41,922 nucleotides of DNA from Candidatus Zixiibacteriota bacterium (GTDB lineage Bacteria; Zixibacteria; MSB-5A5; GN15; FEB-12): positions 1 through 41,922 of the forward strand of contig JAQUSF010000018.1 in NCBI GenBank assembly GCA_028715215.1, in the 5' to 3' direction. Each line of letters opens with the position of its first letter. Position 1 is the stretch's first letter. A program made the position numbers and the translations under genes. This document shows positions 32,659 through 41,922 of the stretch, in pieces. A model generated the notes under the pieces. That model was not told the DNA's origin. It did not search any database and worked only from the letters and a program-made list of their open reading frames with translations.

Positions 32659-33342
32659 ATGGCTAATGAACTTATACTGATTATTGAAGACGAGACTGAT
32701 ATCGCCGAGCTTATCCGCTATAACCTTGAACGCGAGGGTTACCGGGTAAATATCAGTTCGACCGGCGAAAAAGGCATTAAGGAAGCCTGTCTGAAAGCCC
32801 CCGATGCCGTAATTCTTGATTTAATGTTACCCGGAATCGACGGCCTTGATGTATGCAGGTCATTAAGAAATAACGACAAAACCCGTAATATCCCCATCCT
32901 CATGCTGACCGCCAAAAGCGAGGAGGCTGATATTGTCACCGGTCTTGAGGTGGGCGCCGACGATTATATCACCAAGCCGTTCAGCCCCCGGGTCCTGCTG
33001 GCGCGACTCCGGGCGGTTCTCCGGCGTAACGAGGATACCCCGGATGAAAAAACAATCATCAGGATTCACTCCCTGACCATCGACCCCAATCGTCACCGGG
33101 TCAGCGCCGGTCATAAGAACATCAGCCTCACCGGCACGGAATTCAAACTGCTGCATACGCTGGCCTCACGCCCCGGCTGGGTCTTTAACCGTAACCAGCT
33201 GGTCGATATTGTTCGAGGTGAAGACGTAGTTATTACCGACCGGACAATCGATGTCCACATTGCCGGTTTACGCAAAAAACTGGGACCGGCCGGCAATCAT
33301 ATTGAAACCATCCGCGGAATCGGTTATCGTTTCAGGGAATGA
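32659..33342 (+). CDS. phoB: Phosphate regulon response regulator PhoB
   Basis: This 227-residue OmpR/PhoB-type regulator has a receiver at residues 1-120 with acidic Glu10-Asp11, phosphoacceptor Asp54 in VILDLMLPG and the Lys in TKPFSPR. Residues 130-227 are a winged-helix DNA-binding domain ending in RTIDVHIAGLRKKLG and IETIRGIGYRF. It would bind Pho boxes and activate phosphate-starvation genes. It overlaps phoR by four bases and precedes the pst genes, so the assignment to phosphate control is firm from context. The Pho-box-like repeats before the porin and pstS genes are its likely targets. Confidence 0.92.
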   Translation: MANELILIIEDETDIAELIRYNLEREGYRVNISSTGEKGIKEACLKAPDAVILDLMLPGIDGLDVCRSLRNNDKTRNIPILMLTAKSEEADIVTGLEVGADDYITKPFSPRVLLARLRAVLRRNEDTPDEKTIIRIHSLTIDPNRHRVSAGHKNISLTGTEFKLLHTLASRPGWVFNRNQLVDIVRGEDVVITDRTIDVHIAGLRKKLGPAGNHIETIRGIGYRFRE

Positions 33343-35108
33343 ATATGGCCCGTAAAAAGATACTCTGGCAACTGTACCTGCCCTATCTGCTTATAATCAT
33401 TCTGACTATCGTCGCCCTGACCTGGTACGCTCTGTGGGCACATAAGAATTTTTATATACAGCAGATGGCCGCCGGTCTCAAAATACGAGCCACGCTTCTT
33501 GAAAAGCCGTTGGCGGCGTTTCTCCTTAGCGGCAATATGGCAGCGGTTGATTCCCTGTGCAAGGAAGCTGGTCATAGAACCGCTACGCGTTACACGGTTG
33601 TTTTACCCGATGGTACGGTGGTCGGCGACACCGAAGAAGAACCGGCCCGCATGGAAAAACACCATACCCGACAAGAAATAAGCGAAGCCTTAAAGGGTAA
33701 AACCGGTTTTGCCACCCGTTACAGCAACACCCGCCAGGTTACGCTGATGTACCTGGCCATGCCGCTTTATCAGGATAACCATTTCCTGGCGGTTATCCGC
33801 ACTTCCATCCCGTTGACCTCAATCGAGGAATCGTTAAGTTCCACCCGTACCCGGATGGCTCTGGGCGGTCTGGTCATAGCCATCCTGGCTGCCGGCCTCT
33901 GCCTGATAGTCGCCCGACGAATTACCCGCCCCCTGGAACTACTTAAAGCCGGGGCGGACCGTTTTTCCCTGGGTTACCTTGAACGCAAACTGCCGGTACC
34001 GGATACCGTCGAAATCGGCCGTCTGGCCGAAGCCATGAATGACATGGCCGCACAGCTCGACCAGCGTATCAAGACCATTACCCGGCAACGCACCGAACAG
34101 GAAGCGATTTTATTGAGCATGGCCGAGGGCGTGCTGGCGGTGGACAGCGATGAAAGAATCATTAATATCAACAAGACTGCCGCCGGTTTTTTCAAGGTTG
34201 ACCCCGAAGCTGTTGTCAAACGCATTTTACATGAAGTTATCCGCATCCCATCCCTTCAGCAACTGGTCGGCAGAATATTTACCGAACAGCATACCATCGA
34301 AGCCCCGCTGGTCCTGCCGGACAAATTTCCGCGTTACCTGCAGGCAACCGGGTCCATATTGCATGATGTCGACGGCAGGGCAATCGGCGCCGTCGTGGTC
34401 TTGAACGACATCACCCGTTTGCGAGAGCTGGAAAATATCCGCCGTGATTTTGTCGCCAACGTCTCGCATGAACTCCGCACCCCCGTTACATCCATCCAGG
34501 GCTTTGTCGAAACCCTTCAGGACGGCGCCCTGGAAAATCACGAAGACGCCCGGCGCTTCCTGGATATCATCGCCAGACACGCCGACCGTCTTAATGCCAT
34601 CATCGAAGATTTGCTCAGCCTCTCGCGAATCGAACAAGCCCCGGAAACAGCTTTCTTTTCCGAAAATATTTGCGACACTATTAAAAACGCCCTTCAGGTC
34701 TGCGAAGCCTCTGCCCGGGCTAAAAATATCACTCTTCAGATCGAGAATGACCGGCAGATTATTTTTAAATTCAATCCCACCCTGGTCGAGCAGGCGCTGG
34801 TGAACCTGCTGGATAACGCCATCAAGTACAGCAAAGAAGACGATGTTGTCATAATCAAAGTGGAAAGTGACACGACCGAATTGCGGCTGAGTGTCGAGGA
34901 CCACGGGATCGGGATTCCCGAGGAACATCAGACACGCATTTTTGAACGGTTTTACCGGGTGGACAAATCCCGAAGCCGCCAGCTGGGCGGCACCGGTCTG
35001 GGATTAGCCATAGTCAAACATATCGCGATGGCACATGGCGGCCGGGTAAGTGTAATAAGCCGACCCGGAGAAGGCAGTCTTTTCACTCTTCACTTCCCTC
35101 TCAAATAA
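33339..35108 (+). CDS. phoR: Phosphate regulon sensor histidine kinase PhoR
   Basis: The 589-residue protein has membrane helices at about 10-33 and 172-192 enclosing an extracytoplasmic domain. A HAMP domain follows at about 193-245, then a PAS domain at about 250-360 ([19 protein letters not shown]). The kinase core has His377 in [15 protein letters not shown], an N-box ([13 protein letters not shown]), a G1 box (VEDHGIGIP) and a G2 box ([12 protein letters not shown]). Gram-positive-type PhoR and many deltaproteobacterial ones have this larger extracytoplasmic domain; E. coli PhoR does not. It phosphorylates PhoB when phosphate is scarce, probably under control of PstSCAB-PhoU. It starts within the phoB stop (ATGA). 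Confidence 0.92.
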   Translation: MNMARKKILWQLYLPYLLIIILTIVALTWYALWAHKNFYIQQMAAGLKIRATLLEKPLAAFLLSGNMAAVDSLCKEAGHRTATRYTVVLPDGTVVGDTEEEPARMEKHHTRQEISEALKGKTGFATRYSNTRQVTLMYLAMPLYQDNHFLAVIRTSIPLTSIEESLSSTRTRMALGGLVIAILAAGLCLIVARRITRPLELLKAGADRFSLGYLERKLPVPDTVEIGRLAEAMNDMAAQLDQRIKTITRQRTEQEAILLSMAEGVLAVDSDERIININKTAAGFFKVDPEAVVKRILHEVIRIPSLQQLVGRIFTEQHTIEAPLVLPDKFPRYLQATGSILHDVDGRAIGAVVVLNDITRLRELENIRRDFVANVSHELRTPVTSIQGFVETLQDGALENHEDARRFLDIIARHADRLNAIIEDLLSLSRIEQAPETAFFSENICDTIKNALQVCEASARAKNITLQIENDRQIIFKFNPTLVEQALVNLLDNAIKYSKEDDVVIIKVESDTTELRLSVEDHGIGIPEEHQTRIFERFYRVDKSRSRQLGGTGLGLAIVKHIAMAHGGRVSVISRPGEGSLFTLHFPLK

Positions 35109-35174
35109 ATCTTTCCCCGAGTTAATTCTTTTACCCATAATAAAATACCGTTCACCGAGGGGGGACGACAGAAA

Positions 35175-35232
35175 CTTTACAAAGTCTTAACTCTGTCTTA
35201 ACAATATCTTAACATAAAACCTGTTTTATTCT
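35175..35232 (+). promoter_or_regulatory. Four 11-bp-spaced repeats (Pho-box-like) and -10 box before the porin gene
   Basis: CTTTAC (35175), CTTAAC (35186), CTTAAC (35197) and CTTAAC (35208) lie exactly 11 bases apart, the helical repeat used by PhoB/PhoP direct-repeat binding sites. A possible -10 TATTCT (35227-35232) follows nine bases after the last 11-base unit. Activation by the PhoB encoded upstream is inferred. Confidence 0.75.
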
Positions 35233-35307
35233 CATGAATTTCTAACATGAATTCAGGCGGTAAATTAAAAAAAGAAAAAAGTGAAAAATAACTAAAAGGA
35301 GTTATCG

Positions 35308-36432
35308 ATGAAAAAAATGCTAATTGTCCTGACCAGTCTCACCCTTTTAAGCCCTCTGGCGGTTGCGGAAAACTGGTGGGAACAGGCCAAACTCAAAGGC
35401 GACCTTCGCTACCGTCATGAAGTGCTTAAGGAAGGCGAGCAGGATGCACGCCATCGTCACCGGCTTCGGGCGCGGTTCGGAATAGAAGGCAAGGTCTCGT
35501 CCACGACTACTATCGGCATTCAATTAGCCACCGGTTCATCCGACCCGATTTCCACCAATCAAACCCTGACCGGCGGTTTTTCCAGTAAAAGCATAATCCT
35601 GGACCTGGCTTATTTCGATTTCAAACCCGCCGGTCTGCCGGGATTAAAAATAACCGCCGGAAAAATTCACAACCCGTTTTTAAAACCGGGCAAGTCGGAA
35701 CTCCTCTGGGACTCGGACCTGAATCCTGAAGGCGGGGCGGCTATTTTCGAACGTAACCTTGACAATGTCAGTATTACTTTAATCGGCTCCGGTTTATGGA
35801 TCGAGGAACGTTCCAAAAGCGACGATTCCTGGCTGGGGGCCGGACAGGGCGTGTTCAGATATAATATTAATGAGAAAAAATCGAACGTCGCTATCGGTGC
35901 CGGCTTTTTCAACTATGTCAACGGCAAGGGCCTTACCCCGTTTTATGACGGCGAGCCGATGGGCAACTCAGTGACACCGGTTATTGTCTCAATTAATGAG
36001 GATACCGATGACACGACTTACGCCGAGGTTTACACCAATGACTATGAAATCGTGGAACTTTTCGCCGAAGCCACTCATCATTTTAAGAAGATTCCCGTAA
36101 CGATTATGTTCGACTACGTCAAAAATACCGCCACCGACAGTCTTAACACCGGCTGGCTGGCCGGACTGCATATCGGTAAAACCAAAAAACCCTGGTCCTG
36201 GACTGTACGTTATATCTATCGCAAGGTGGAAAGCGACGCCGTGGTCGGGACTTTCACCGACTCCGATTTCCGTGGCGGCGGCACCGGCGCCAAAGGTCAT
36301 GAAATCGGCGGCTCCCTTATTCTGGCTGAGAATACTTCTTTTGACATCTCATATTTCATCAACAAAATCGGCCTGGACAAGGAAGAAGAGGACTTCAAGC
36401 GTTTGCAGGTGGACCTGCAGTTGAAATTTTAA
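35308..36432 (+). CDS. Putative outer-membrane porin of the phosphate regulon
   Basis: This 374-residue protein has a cleavable signal peptide (residues 1-20, ending PLAVA) followed by beta-strand-rich sequence. The strands alternate aromatic and charged residues, for example LKGDLRYRHEVL, RHRLRARFGIEG and IILDLAYFDFKP, and the last residues are VDLQLKF, with the terminal Phe usual for outer-membrane beta-barrels. The pattern fits the 'putative porin' family (PF16930 type), assigned without a search. It lies between phoR and pstS behind a strong set of Pho-box-like repeats, so it is probably a phosphate-starvation porin, functionally comparable with PhoE or OprP. Ion selectivity cannot be read. 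Confidence 0.8.
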   Translation: MKKMLIVLTSLTLLSPLAVAENWWEQAKLKGDLRYRHEVLKEGEQDARHRHRLRARFGIEGKVSSTTTIGIQLATGSSDPISTNQTLTGGFSSKSIILDLAYFDFKPAGLPGLKITAGKIHNPFLKPGKSELLWDSDLNPEGGAAIFERNLDNVSITLIGSGLWIEERSKSDDSWLGAGQGVFRYNINEKKSNVAIGAGFFNYVNGKGLTPFYDGEPMGNSVTPVIVSINEDTDDTTYAEVYTNDYEIVELFAEATHHFKKIPVTIMFDYVKNTATDSLNTGWLAGLHIGKTKKPWSWTVRYIYRKVESDAVVGTFTDSDFRGGGTGAKGHEIGGSLILAENTSFDISYFINKIGLDKEEEDFKRLQVDLQLKF

Positions 36433-36451
36433 AATAAATTCAGGGGTTACA

Positions 36452-36495
36452 TTTAAAAAATTCTTAATATAACATTAACATAACGACAATATGAT
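36452..36495 (+). promoter_or_regulatory. Pho-box-like 11-bp repeats and -10 box before pstS
   Basis: TTTAAA (36452), CTTAAT (36463) and ATTAAC (36474) follow an 11-base period, continuing as a weaker GACAAT (36485). A -10-like TATGAT lies at 36490-36495. The match is weaker than that before the porin gene but has the same phase and a similar distance to the -10. Confidence 0.6.
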
Positions 36496-36528
36496 ACCCG
36501 TGAAAACTTAAAAATTCAGGAGAAATTC

Positions 36529-37380
36529 ATGAAAAAAATAATTACTTTAACCCTGGTCCTGCTCTTCGGCGTGAGTTTGCTCAACGCCGGCGGCAATATC
36601 ACCATCAAGGGTTCCGATACCCTGGTCAGACTGGGCCAACGCTGGGCCGAGGAATACATGAAACTCAACCCCGGCGTCGTTGTCCAGGTTTCCGGAGGCG
36701 GTACGGGAACCGGCATTGCCGCCCTGATAAACGGCAGCACGGATATCTGCCAAGCCTCGCGGGACATGAAAGAGAAAGAATACAAACAGGCGGAAGTAAG
36801 GGGCATTAAGCCCTACCGGGTGGCCGTTTCGCTGGATGGTATCTCGATTTTCCTCAATGAAAAAAATCCGGTTAAAGAGCTCACCTTCGCACAGCTGAAA
36901 GGCATCTACACCGGCGCCATCACCAACTGGAAAGAAGTCGGCGGTAACGACGCTCGTATTATTGTTTACGGCCGGGAAAACAATTCCGGCACTTATGCTT
37001 TTTTCAAAGAGCATGTTCTGGATGAGGAGGATTACTCCGATTACACTCAGACTCTGCCCGGCACGGCGGCAGTCGTTAATGCGGTTGCTAAAGACGTCAA
37101 CGGCATCGGTTACGGCGGTATCGCCTGGGCAACCGGCGTACGCTATGCCGCCATTAAAAAGACCGACCAGGACCAGGCGGTTCTGCCCTCCATGGAAACT
37201 GTTTCCAACGGCACTTATCCCATCTCCCGCGAATTATTCTGGTTCTTCAGCGGTCAGCCCCAGGGTGAGTTGAAAAAACTTGTTAACTGGGCTTTATCCG
37301 AGGAAGGGCAGAAGGTCGCCGAATCCGTGGACTATATCCCCTTACCCCGAGAACTGGCGGAAAAGAATAAGATAAAATAG
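36529..37380 (+). CDS. pstS: Phosphate ABC transporter substrate-binding protein PstS
   Basis: This 283-residue protein has a signal peptide (residues 1-20) and phosphate-binding loops NITIKGSDTLVRLGQRWAEE, VSGGGTGTGIAALINGSTDI and YGRENNSGTYAFF. These are hallmarks of the PstS-like superfamily (PBP_like_2). It captures phosphate in the periplasm for PstCAB. There is no lipobox, so the mature form is soluble. AGGAG lies seven bases before the ATG. pstC follows after 62 bases. Expression is probably under PhoB control through the repeats at 36452-36495. Confidence 0.93.
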   Translation: MKKIITLTLVLLFGVSLLNAGGNITIKGSDTLVRLGQRWAEEYMKLNPGVVVQVSGGGTGTGIAALINGSTDICQASRDMKEKEYKQAEVRGIKPYRVAVSLDGISIFLNEKNPVKELTFAQLKGIYTGAITNWKEVGGNDARIIVYGRENNSGTYAFFKEHVLDEEDYSDYTQTLPGTAAVVNAVAKDVNGIGYGGIAWATGVRYAAIKKTDQDQAVLPSMETVSNGTYPISRELFWFFSGQPQGELKKLVNWALSEEGQKVAESVDYIPLPRELAEKNKIK

Positions 37381-37442
37381 ATTAAACTTGCGAATAAATA
37401 AAAGTGGGCGGATAATATAATTATTCACCCGCGATTATTATT

Positions 37443-38408
37443 ATGAATAAGGTCAAACTGCAGTTTAAACCCAAATCCCGATGGCGGGAGTTTCTCGGTG
37501 AAAAATTTATCGCCCTGAATGCCCTGGTCGCCCTGGCTGCCATCTTCTTAATCTTTGCCTTCATCTTTAAAGAATCCCTCCCTGTTTTCACGGACCCGGA
37601 AGTAAAGGAAGAAGCCAGTGTGGATAAAATGGTTTTCAAGCAGGTGTATTACGAAGGGCGTGAACCAAAATACTCCTGGCAGCCCAATTCCATTGTGCCC
37701 AAGTATTCGCTGATGCCGCTGTTTATAGGCACCGTCAAGGCTGCCATTATAGCCATGCTGTTTGCGATACCCCTGGGAGTGGGGGCGGCTATTTATTCAG
37801 CAGAATTCGCCTCACACTGCTTACGGGAAATCATCAAGCCGGTTATTGAACTTCTGGCGGGGATTCCCTCGGTGGTGCTGGGTTTTTTTGCCCTTATAGT
37901 CCTGGCGACATTTCTGCAAAAAACTTTTGGTTTTGTTTTTCGCCTTAATGCCGTCAATGCGGGTATGGCGCTGGGTGTGGCGGTTATTCCCATAATATTT
38001 ACGGTGGCCGAGGACGCCATGACCTCGGTGCCCAATTCTCTTCGCGACGCCGCCCTGGCTCTGGGCGCCAATCCCTGGCAGGTTTCGCTGACCGTCGTTT
38101 TACCGGCGGCACTGCCCGGTATCGCGGCCGGCGTCATTCTCGGATTCGGCCGCGCTATCGGCGAAACCATGATTGTCCTCATGGCTTCCGGTAATGCCGC
38201 CATCATCTCCGCGTCATTCGCCGATTCCATCCGCACTATCTCGGCCACCATCGCCGCCGAGCTGGCCGAAGTTGTCTTCGGCGGAGCCCATTACAGCGTC
38301 CTTTTCTTCCTCGGCACTCTGCTTTTTGTCTTTACTTTTCTTATCAATATGGGCGGCGATTATATTCTTACCCGCATTAAAGTTAAATTCCAGGGAAGGC
38401 TAAAATAA
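37443..38408 (+). CDS. pstC: Phosphate ABC transporter permease PstC
   Basis: The 321-residue protein has six predicted membrane helices and the conserved PstC segments IELLAGIPSVVLGFFAL and PIIFTVAEDAMTSVPNSLR, then AALALGANPWQVSLTVVLPA with the EAA-type ATPase-contact loop and GRAIGETMIVLMASGN. A 45-residue periplasmic stretch follows helix 1 (residues 45-90). It forms the phosphate channel with PstA. The last base of its stop is the first base of the pstA ATG. Confidence 0.94.
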   Translation: MNKVKLQFKPKSRWREFLGEKFIALNALVALAAIFLIFAFIFKESLPVFTDPEVKEEASVDKMVFKQVYYEGREPKYSWQPNSIVPKYSLMPLFIGTVKAAIIAMLFAIPLGVGAAIYSAEFASHCLREIIKPVIELLAGIPSVVLGFFALIVLATFLQKTFGFVFRLNAVNAGMALGVAVIPIIFTVAEDAMTSVPNSLRDAALALGANPWQVSLTVVLPAALPGIAAGVILGFGRAIGETMIVLMASGNAAIISASFADSIRTISATIAAELAEVVFGGAHYSVLFFLGTLLFVFTFLINMGGDYILTRIKVKFQGRLK

Positions 38409-39364
38409 TGACCCCGGTAACAACCGACATAACGCCGGTTTTCGCTCCAGCCGAACTGAAGTTTAAACCCAAAACTTCCGGCTATATCCCCAAAACCCTG
38501 ACTTTAACAGCGGTCATCATAATCATGGCCATCCTTTTTATAATCCTGTTCAATGTCATATATGGCGGGATTGGCAAAATAAGTTGGGAATTTTTAAGCC
38601 GGCCGCCGGAACAGGGTATGGAAGCCGGGGGTATTTTCCCGGCAATATTCGGCACCGTGGCGCTGGTGATTCTGATGACCATTGCCGTGGTACCCATTGG
38701 GGTGCTGACAGCCATCTTCCTGCAGGAATTCACCACCACGGAATCCCGCCTGACCCGCCTGATAAGGCTGGCGATAAATAACCTGGCCGGTGTACCGTCG
38801 ATCGTTTTCGGTCTTTTCGGCCTGGGATTTTTCATCGGCTTTGTCGGTCATGGCATGGATATGTTTCTGAACAATACCTCCGGCCCGGTCTGGGCGCAAC
38901 CGGCAATTATCTGGGCTTCCTTGACGCTGGCCGTGCTGACTTTACCGGTGGTGATTGTCGCCACCGAAGAAGCTCTGCGAACCATCCCCCGTGATATAAA
39001 AGACGCCAGCTATGCCCTGGGCGCCACCAAACTGCAAACCATCCGGCGAGTGATATTGCCCCAGGCCATGCCGGGCATCCTGACCGGAGCCATCCTGGCG
39101 GTCAGCCGCGGGGCGGGCGAAGTCGCCCCCATCATGTTTACCGGGGCGGCTTATTACCTGCCCTATCTGCCCGGCAAACTCAACGACCAGTTCATGGAGC
39201 TGGGTTATCATATTTATGTCATGGCTACTCAGTCGCCTGATATAGAAAAAACCAAACCCATCCTTTATGGAACCGTGCTGGTGCTCCTGGTGTTGACTTT
39301 CATGTTGAATTTAGTTGCTATTATGATACGTTCCAGAATGAGGTCTAAGCGCGTCAATGCCTGA
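38408..39364 (+). CDS. pstA: Phosphate ABC transporter permease PstA
   Basis: This 318-residue protein has six predicted helices and PstA signatures: [36 protein letters not shown], the contact loop [20 protein letters not shown] and [18 protein letters not shown]. The first 35 residues form a hydrophilic cytoplasmic extension containing [10 protein letters not shown]. It is the partner of PstC. It overlaps pstC by one base and pstB by eight bases, so the three are translated together. Confidence 0.94.
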   Translation: MTPVTTDITPVFAPAELKFKPKTSGYIPKTLTLTAVIIIMAILFIILFNVIYGGIGKISWEFLSRPPEQGMEAGGIFPAIFGTVALVILMTIAVVPIGVLTAIFLQEFTTTESRLTRLIRLAINNLAGVPSIVFGLFGLGFFIGFVGHGMDMFLNNTSGPVWAQPAIIWASLTLAVLTLPVVIVATEEALRTIPRDIKDASYALGATKLQTIRRVILPQAMPGILTGAILAVSRGAGEVAPIMFTGAAYYLPYLPGKLNDQFMELGYHIYVMATQSPDIEKTKPILYGTVLVLLVLTFMLNLVAIMIRSRMRSKRVNA

Positions 39365-40205
39365 AAAAAATACGATGACAGAAAACGAAAAAAATCCCCG
39401 GATCCAGAAAGAAAGCACCCCGGAGAGTAGCCGGTTGAAAAACGGGGAAAAATCAACAATCAAAATTACCGTCCGCAATCTTGACTTTTTTTACGGCACC
39501 GTCCAGGCGCTGTTCGACGTTTCCCTGGATATTCCCGAACATCGGGTTTTCGCCCTCATCGGACCTTCAGGATGCGGTAAATCGACTTTTCTGCGGACCC
39601 TCAACCGCATGAATGACACCATCCCCGGAACACGTCTGGAAGGAACCATACTCCTGGACGATGATGATATTTACAAGGTCAAAGACGTCTCCGTCATCCG
39701 TACCCGGGTGGGTATGGTATTTCAGAAATCCAATCCCTTTCCGAAATCAATTTTTGAAAACGTCGCCTACGGCTTGAGGGTTAACGGCATCAATGATAAA
39801 AGCCTGATTGCCGAACAGGTCGAGGAGACGCTGAAAAAAGCCTACCTCTGGGACGAGGTAAAGGACAAGTTAAACCACAATGCTTATCTTCTCTCGGGCG
39901 GTCAACAGCAGCGATTGTGCATCGCCAGGGCGCTGGCTGTCCGCCCCGAAGTCGTGTTGATGGACGAACCGGCCTCGGCGCTCGACCCCATCTCGACCTC
40001 GAAGATTGAAGACCTCATCGGCGAATTGAAAAAAGACTATACCATTGTCATTGTCACTCATAATATGCAGCAAGCCGCCCGCGTCTCGGACTTTACCGCC
40101 TTTTTTTACGAAGGCGTCATGGTCGAAGTCGGGGCGACCCGGAAAATATTCACTAAACCGGACCAGAAAAAAACCGAAGATTACATCACCGGTCGGTTCG
40201 GGTAA
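39357..40205 (+). CDS. pstB: Phosphate ABC transporter ATP-binding protein PstB
   Basis: This 282-residue ATPase has a Walker A ([19 protein letters not shown]), a Q-loop ([19 protein letters not shown]), a signature ([15 protein letters not shown]), a Walker B ([13 protein letters not shown]) and a switch His ([13 protein letters not shown]). Phosphate specificity follows from the NRMND and QKSNPFP segments. The N-terminus carries about 35 extra polar residues before [10 protein letters not shown]; a second ATG at 39375 would shorten the tail by six residues. It energises PstCA and is followed 12 bases later by phoU. Confidence 0.94.
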   Translation: MPEKNTMTENEKNPRIQKESTPESSRLKNGEKSTIKITVRNLDFFYGTVQALFDVSLDIPEHRVFALIGPSGCGKSTFLRTLNRMNDTIPGTRLEGTILLDDDDIYKVKDVSVIRTRVGMVFQKSNPFPKSIFENVAYGLRVNGINDKSLIAEQVEETLKKAYLWDEVKDKLNHNAYLLSGGQQQRLCIARALAVRPEVVLMDEPASALDPISTSKIEDLIGELKKDYTIVIVTHNMQQAARVSDFTAFFYEGVMVEVGATRKIFTKPDQKKTEDYITGRFG

Positions 40206-40217
40206 GAGGTAATTTTT

Positions 40218-40877
40218 ATGACCCAGCATTTCCAGAAAGAAATCGAGAAACTCAAAAAGAAAATACTGCACCTCTCGGCCATGGTAGAAGAAAGCCTGAC
40301 GCTGGCGGTCAAAGCCGTCACCAACCGCGATCCCGCCCTGGCCCGCCAGATTATTGACTTCGATAACGAAATCGATGAGATGGAAGTCGACGTTGAAGAA
40401 GAATGCCTGAAAACCCTGGCGCTACATCAACCGGTCGCTATCGACCTGCGGTTTATTATCGCCGTGCTCAAAATAAACAACGACTTGGAAAGAATCGGCG
40501 ATCTGGCCAGTAACATCGCCGAACGCACCACGGACCTGGTGCAATGGAAAAACCGGGATGTTCCCTTTGACCTGCCGGCCATGCTCGCTCACAGCGTCAC
40601 CATGGTCAAAAAGAGTACCGATGCCTTGATATCGATGGACCCGGCGCTGGCCCGCGAAGTATGCGCTTCCGACGACTACATGGATGAACTTCATCGACTG
40701 GCTTTTAAAACCGTCCAGGAAGAAATCAAGAACAAACCGGAGATGGTTGAATATTATATTCCGTTGTTGAGCGTTTCCCGTGTCCTGGAAAGAATCGCCG
40801 ACCATGCCACCAATATCGCCGAAGACGTTATTTACATGGTCGAGGGGCAGATTATCAGGCACCGCGGCGGCGAATAA
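40218..40877 (+). CDS. phoU: Phosphate transport system regulator PhoU
   Basis: This 219-residue, all-helical protein has two PhoU repeats. Each has a metal-binding E/DxxxD motif: DNEIDEMEVDVEEECL with NNDLERIGDLASNIAE in the first, and DDYMDELHRLAF with VSRVLERIADHATNIAED in the second. It keeps PhoR signalling off when PstSCAB is transporting phosphate. It closes the pst operon. After its stop a short stem (GGCGT/ACGCC at about 40885-40900) is present but lacks a T run. Confidence 0.94.
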   Translation: MTQHFQKEIEKLKKKILHLSAMVEESLTLAVKAVTNRDPALARQIIDFDNEIDEMEVDVEEECLKTLALHQPVAIDLRFIIAVLKINNDLERIGDLASNIAERTTDLVQWKNRDVPFDLPAMLAHSVTMVKKSTDALISMDPALAREVCASDDYMDELHRLAFKTVQEEIKNKPEMVEYYIPLLSVSRVLERIADHATNIAEDVIYMVEGQIIRHRGGE

Positions 40878-41046
40878 ATTTTTGGGGCGTCACACTACGC
40901 CATACCGTATTCTAAACTCGAACTGAAATTCCAGTTCAAATAACTTGACAGCCGCCATAATATTCCTTATCCTCGTCCTCATGAAATTTCCAGTGTTATT
41001 AATATAAATTACACCGGAAAATATCCACTTATAAAACGAGGGGCTT

Positions 41047-41922
41047 ATGGGCAAAGCATTCCAAAAAAAGCATCATCACACCAGTTTTCTCAACAGGCTT
41101 ACCGTTATTGCAGCGCTGAGTGCCGTTATAACTTTTTTTTTCTGTTTGAGCCCGCTTTACGGGGCGGGCGGGGTTGACCCCAATTTTAATTCCCGGAAAT
41201 ACGACGTTTACGATAAACCGGAATATTGCGGGACCTCCTGCCATACTGTCTTTTACCGTCAGTGGCAGCAGGCCATGATGTCCCAGGCTTACATTCATCA
41301 CTGGGATGAAATCGAATATTTCGACCTGGCTGTTCCGCACGCCGAGAAAGACCCCATGGTGGCTGAAGTAAAAGCCGGGTGTAACGCCTGCCATTCACCG
41401 CTGGCTTATATGGCCGGCGACACCCCGCCGCCGCGTCCCGAAAAAGGCAGCCGCGCCAACGAAGCCGTCTCCTGCGAAGTCTGTCATACTATAACCGGTT
41501 TCCGGGGCGATGTTCCCTTTAACGGCAACTATATTTCCGAACCCGGGCGGAAAAAATACGGTCCCCGCGGCACGGGTAATTCACCTGCACACGATATGGT
41601 CAAGTCGGAATTTTTGAAAACCACCGAATTCTGCGGCACCTGCCACAATGAAAAAAGCCCTTACGGCATGTGGGTCAAAGCCACCCAGCTGGAGTGGCAG
41701 GAAGGTCCTTACGGTAAAGAAGATATCCGCTGTCACGAATGCCACATGACCTTCGCTCCTTTGCAGACGGCTTCGATGGGCAATACTTACCCCGATGCCC
41801 GTTTGCACCTCTTTCACGCTGCGCATGACCACAGCAAGGTGCGGGGAACGGTGGAATTGCGCCTTCAGCCCGACATTCTCGAGGCTGAACCCGGCGAAAC
41901 CGTCACATTCACGCTCGCTTTG
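41047..41922 (+). CDS. Membrane-anchored multihaem cytochrome c (3' end outside window)
   Basis: The frame is open from the ATG at 41047 (GAGG five bases further upstream) to the window edge, giving 292 residues. A membrane anchor or uncleaved signal lies at residues 15-40. Five haem-binding motifs follow: Cys61-GTS-Cys65-His66 (CX3CH), then CX2CH at 112, 143, 196 and 229. The segment YCGTSCHTVFYRQWQQAMMS, with Trp and Met after the first haem, resembles the cytochrome c554-like multihaem family. From about residue 266 the sequence becomes haem-free and beta-rich (GTVELRLQPDILEAEPGETV), like an Ig-type domain. It probably transfers electrons in the periplasm; partners are not visible here. 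Confidence 0.85.
   Translation, partial: MGKAFQKKHHHTSFLNRLTVIAALSAVITFFFCLSPLYGAGGVDPNFNSRKYDVYDKPEYCGTSCHTVFYRQWQQAMMSQAYIHHWDEIEYFDLAVPHAEKDPMVAEVKAGCNACHSPLAYMAGDTPPPRPEKGSRANEAVSCEVCHTITGFRGDVPFNGNYISEPGRKKYGPRGTGNSPAHDMVKSEFLKTTEFCGTCHNEKSPYGMWVKATQLEWQEGPYGKEDIRCHECHMTFAPLQTASMGNTYPDARLHLFHAAHDHSKVRGTVELRLQPDILEAEPGETVTFTLAL

Noticed and set aside
40885-40900. Terminator after phoU
   Set aside because: GGCGT/ACGCC forms only a five-pair stem with a six-base loop and no following T run.

Overview
The window is about 42 kb of gene-dense bacterial chromosome of roughly balanced base composition. It carries no rRNA, tRNA, CRISPR array, phage gene or insertion sequence that I can recognise. 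The cell is Gram-negative: there is a TolC-type outer-membrane channel, a lipoprotein membrane-fusion protein, a putative outer-membrane porin and a membrane-anchored multihaem cytochrome c. The succinate dehydrogenase of the type common in Geobacter-like deltaproteobacteria and Bacteroidetes, the 2-oxoacid dehydrogenase complex, the DVU0298-like HEAT protein and the response regulator with an H-protein-like output suggest a deltaproteobacterial or FCB-group lineage such as Zixibacteria. This placement is an inference with low confidence.

Layout. 1-125: the end of a polysaccharide chain-length/export protein. 175-6945: a tightly packed efflux operon with a TetR repressor, a TolC-like channel, a YbhG-like adaptor, two separate ABC ATPases that look like a split YbhF, and two ABC-2 permeases. 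Two tandem palindromes lie over its promoter. 7047-8431: a Bcp peroxiredoxin and a TIGR01777 epimerase-like protein. 8521-12567 (minus): two ferritin-like proteins, a cation diffusion facilitator, and the RNA ligase RtcB with its activator archease. 12795-13552: an SDR gene resembling FabL, broken by a frameshift. 13841-16018: a HEAT-repeat protein (minus), then MntP and LipB (plus).

16046-24311 (minus) is a central-metabolism block: sdhC-sdhA-sdhB, then E1alpha-E1beta-E2-E3 of a 2-oxoacid dehydrogenase complex. The convergent lipB would supply the octanoyl group for the E2 lipoyl domain. The conserved sdhA start region contains an in-frame TAA at codon 4. 24312-24977 holds no recognisable gene. 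24978-28628 (plus) is the least ordinary part: a kinase-fold protein, a histidine kinase with an N-terminal Rossmann domain, and a response regulator whose output domain resembles glycine-cleavage H protein but lacks the lipoyl lysine.

28637-32423 (minus) is an iron-uptake operon: a DtxR-family repressor, feoA2, feoA1, feoB and a small FeoB-associated Cys-rich protein. A perfect 14-bp palindrome sits beside its promoter. 32659-40877 (plus) is a phosphate regulon: phoB-phoR, a porin, and pstS-pstC-pstA-pstB-phoU, with 11-bp-periodic Pho-box-like repeats before the porin and pstS. The window ends inside a multihaem cytochrome c gene that includes one CX3CH haem motif.
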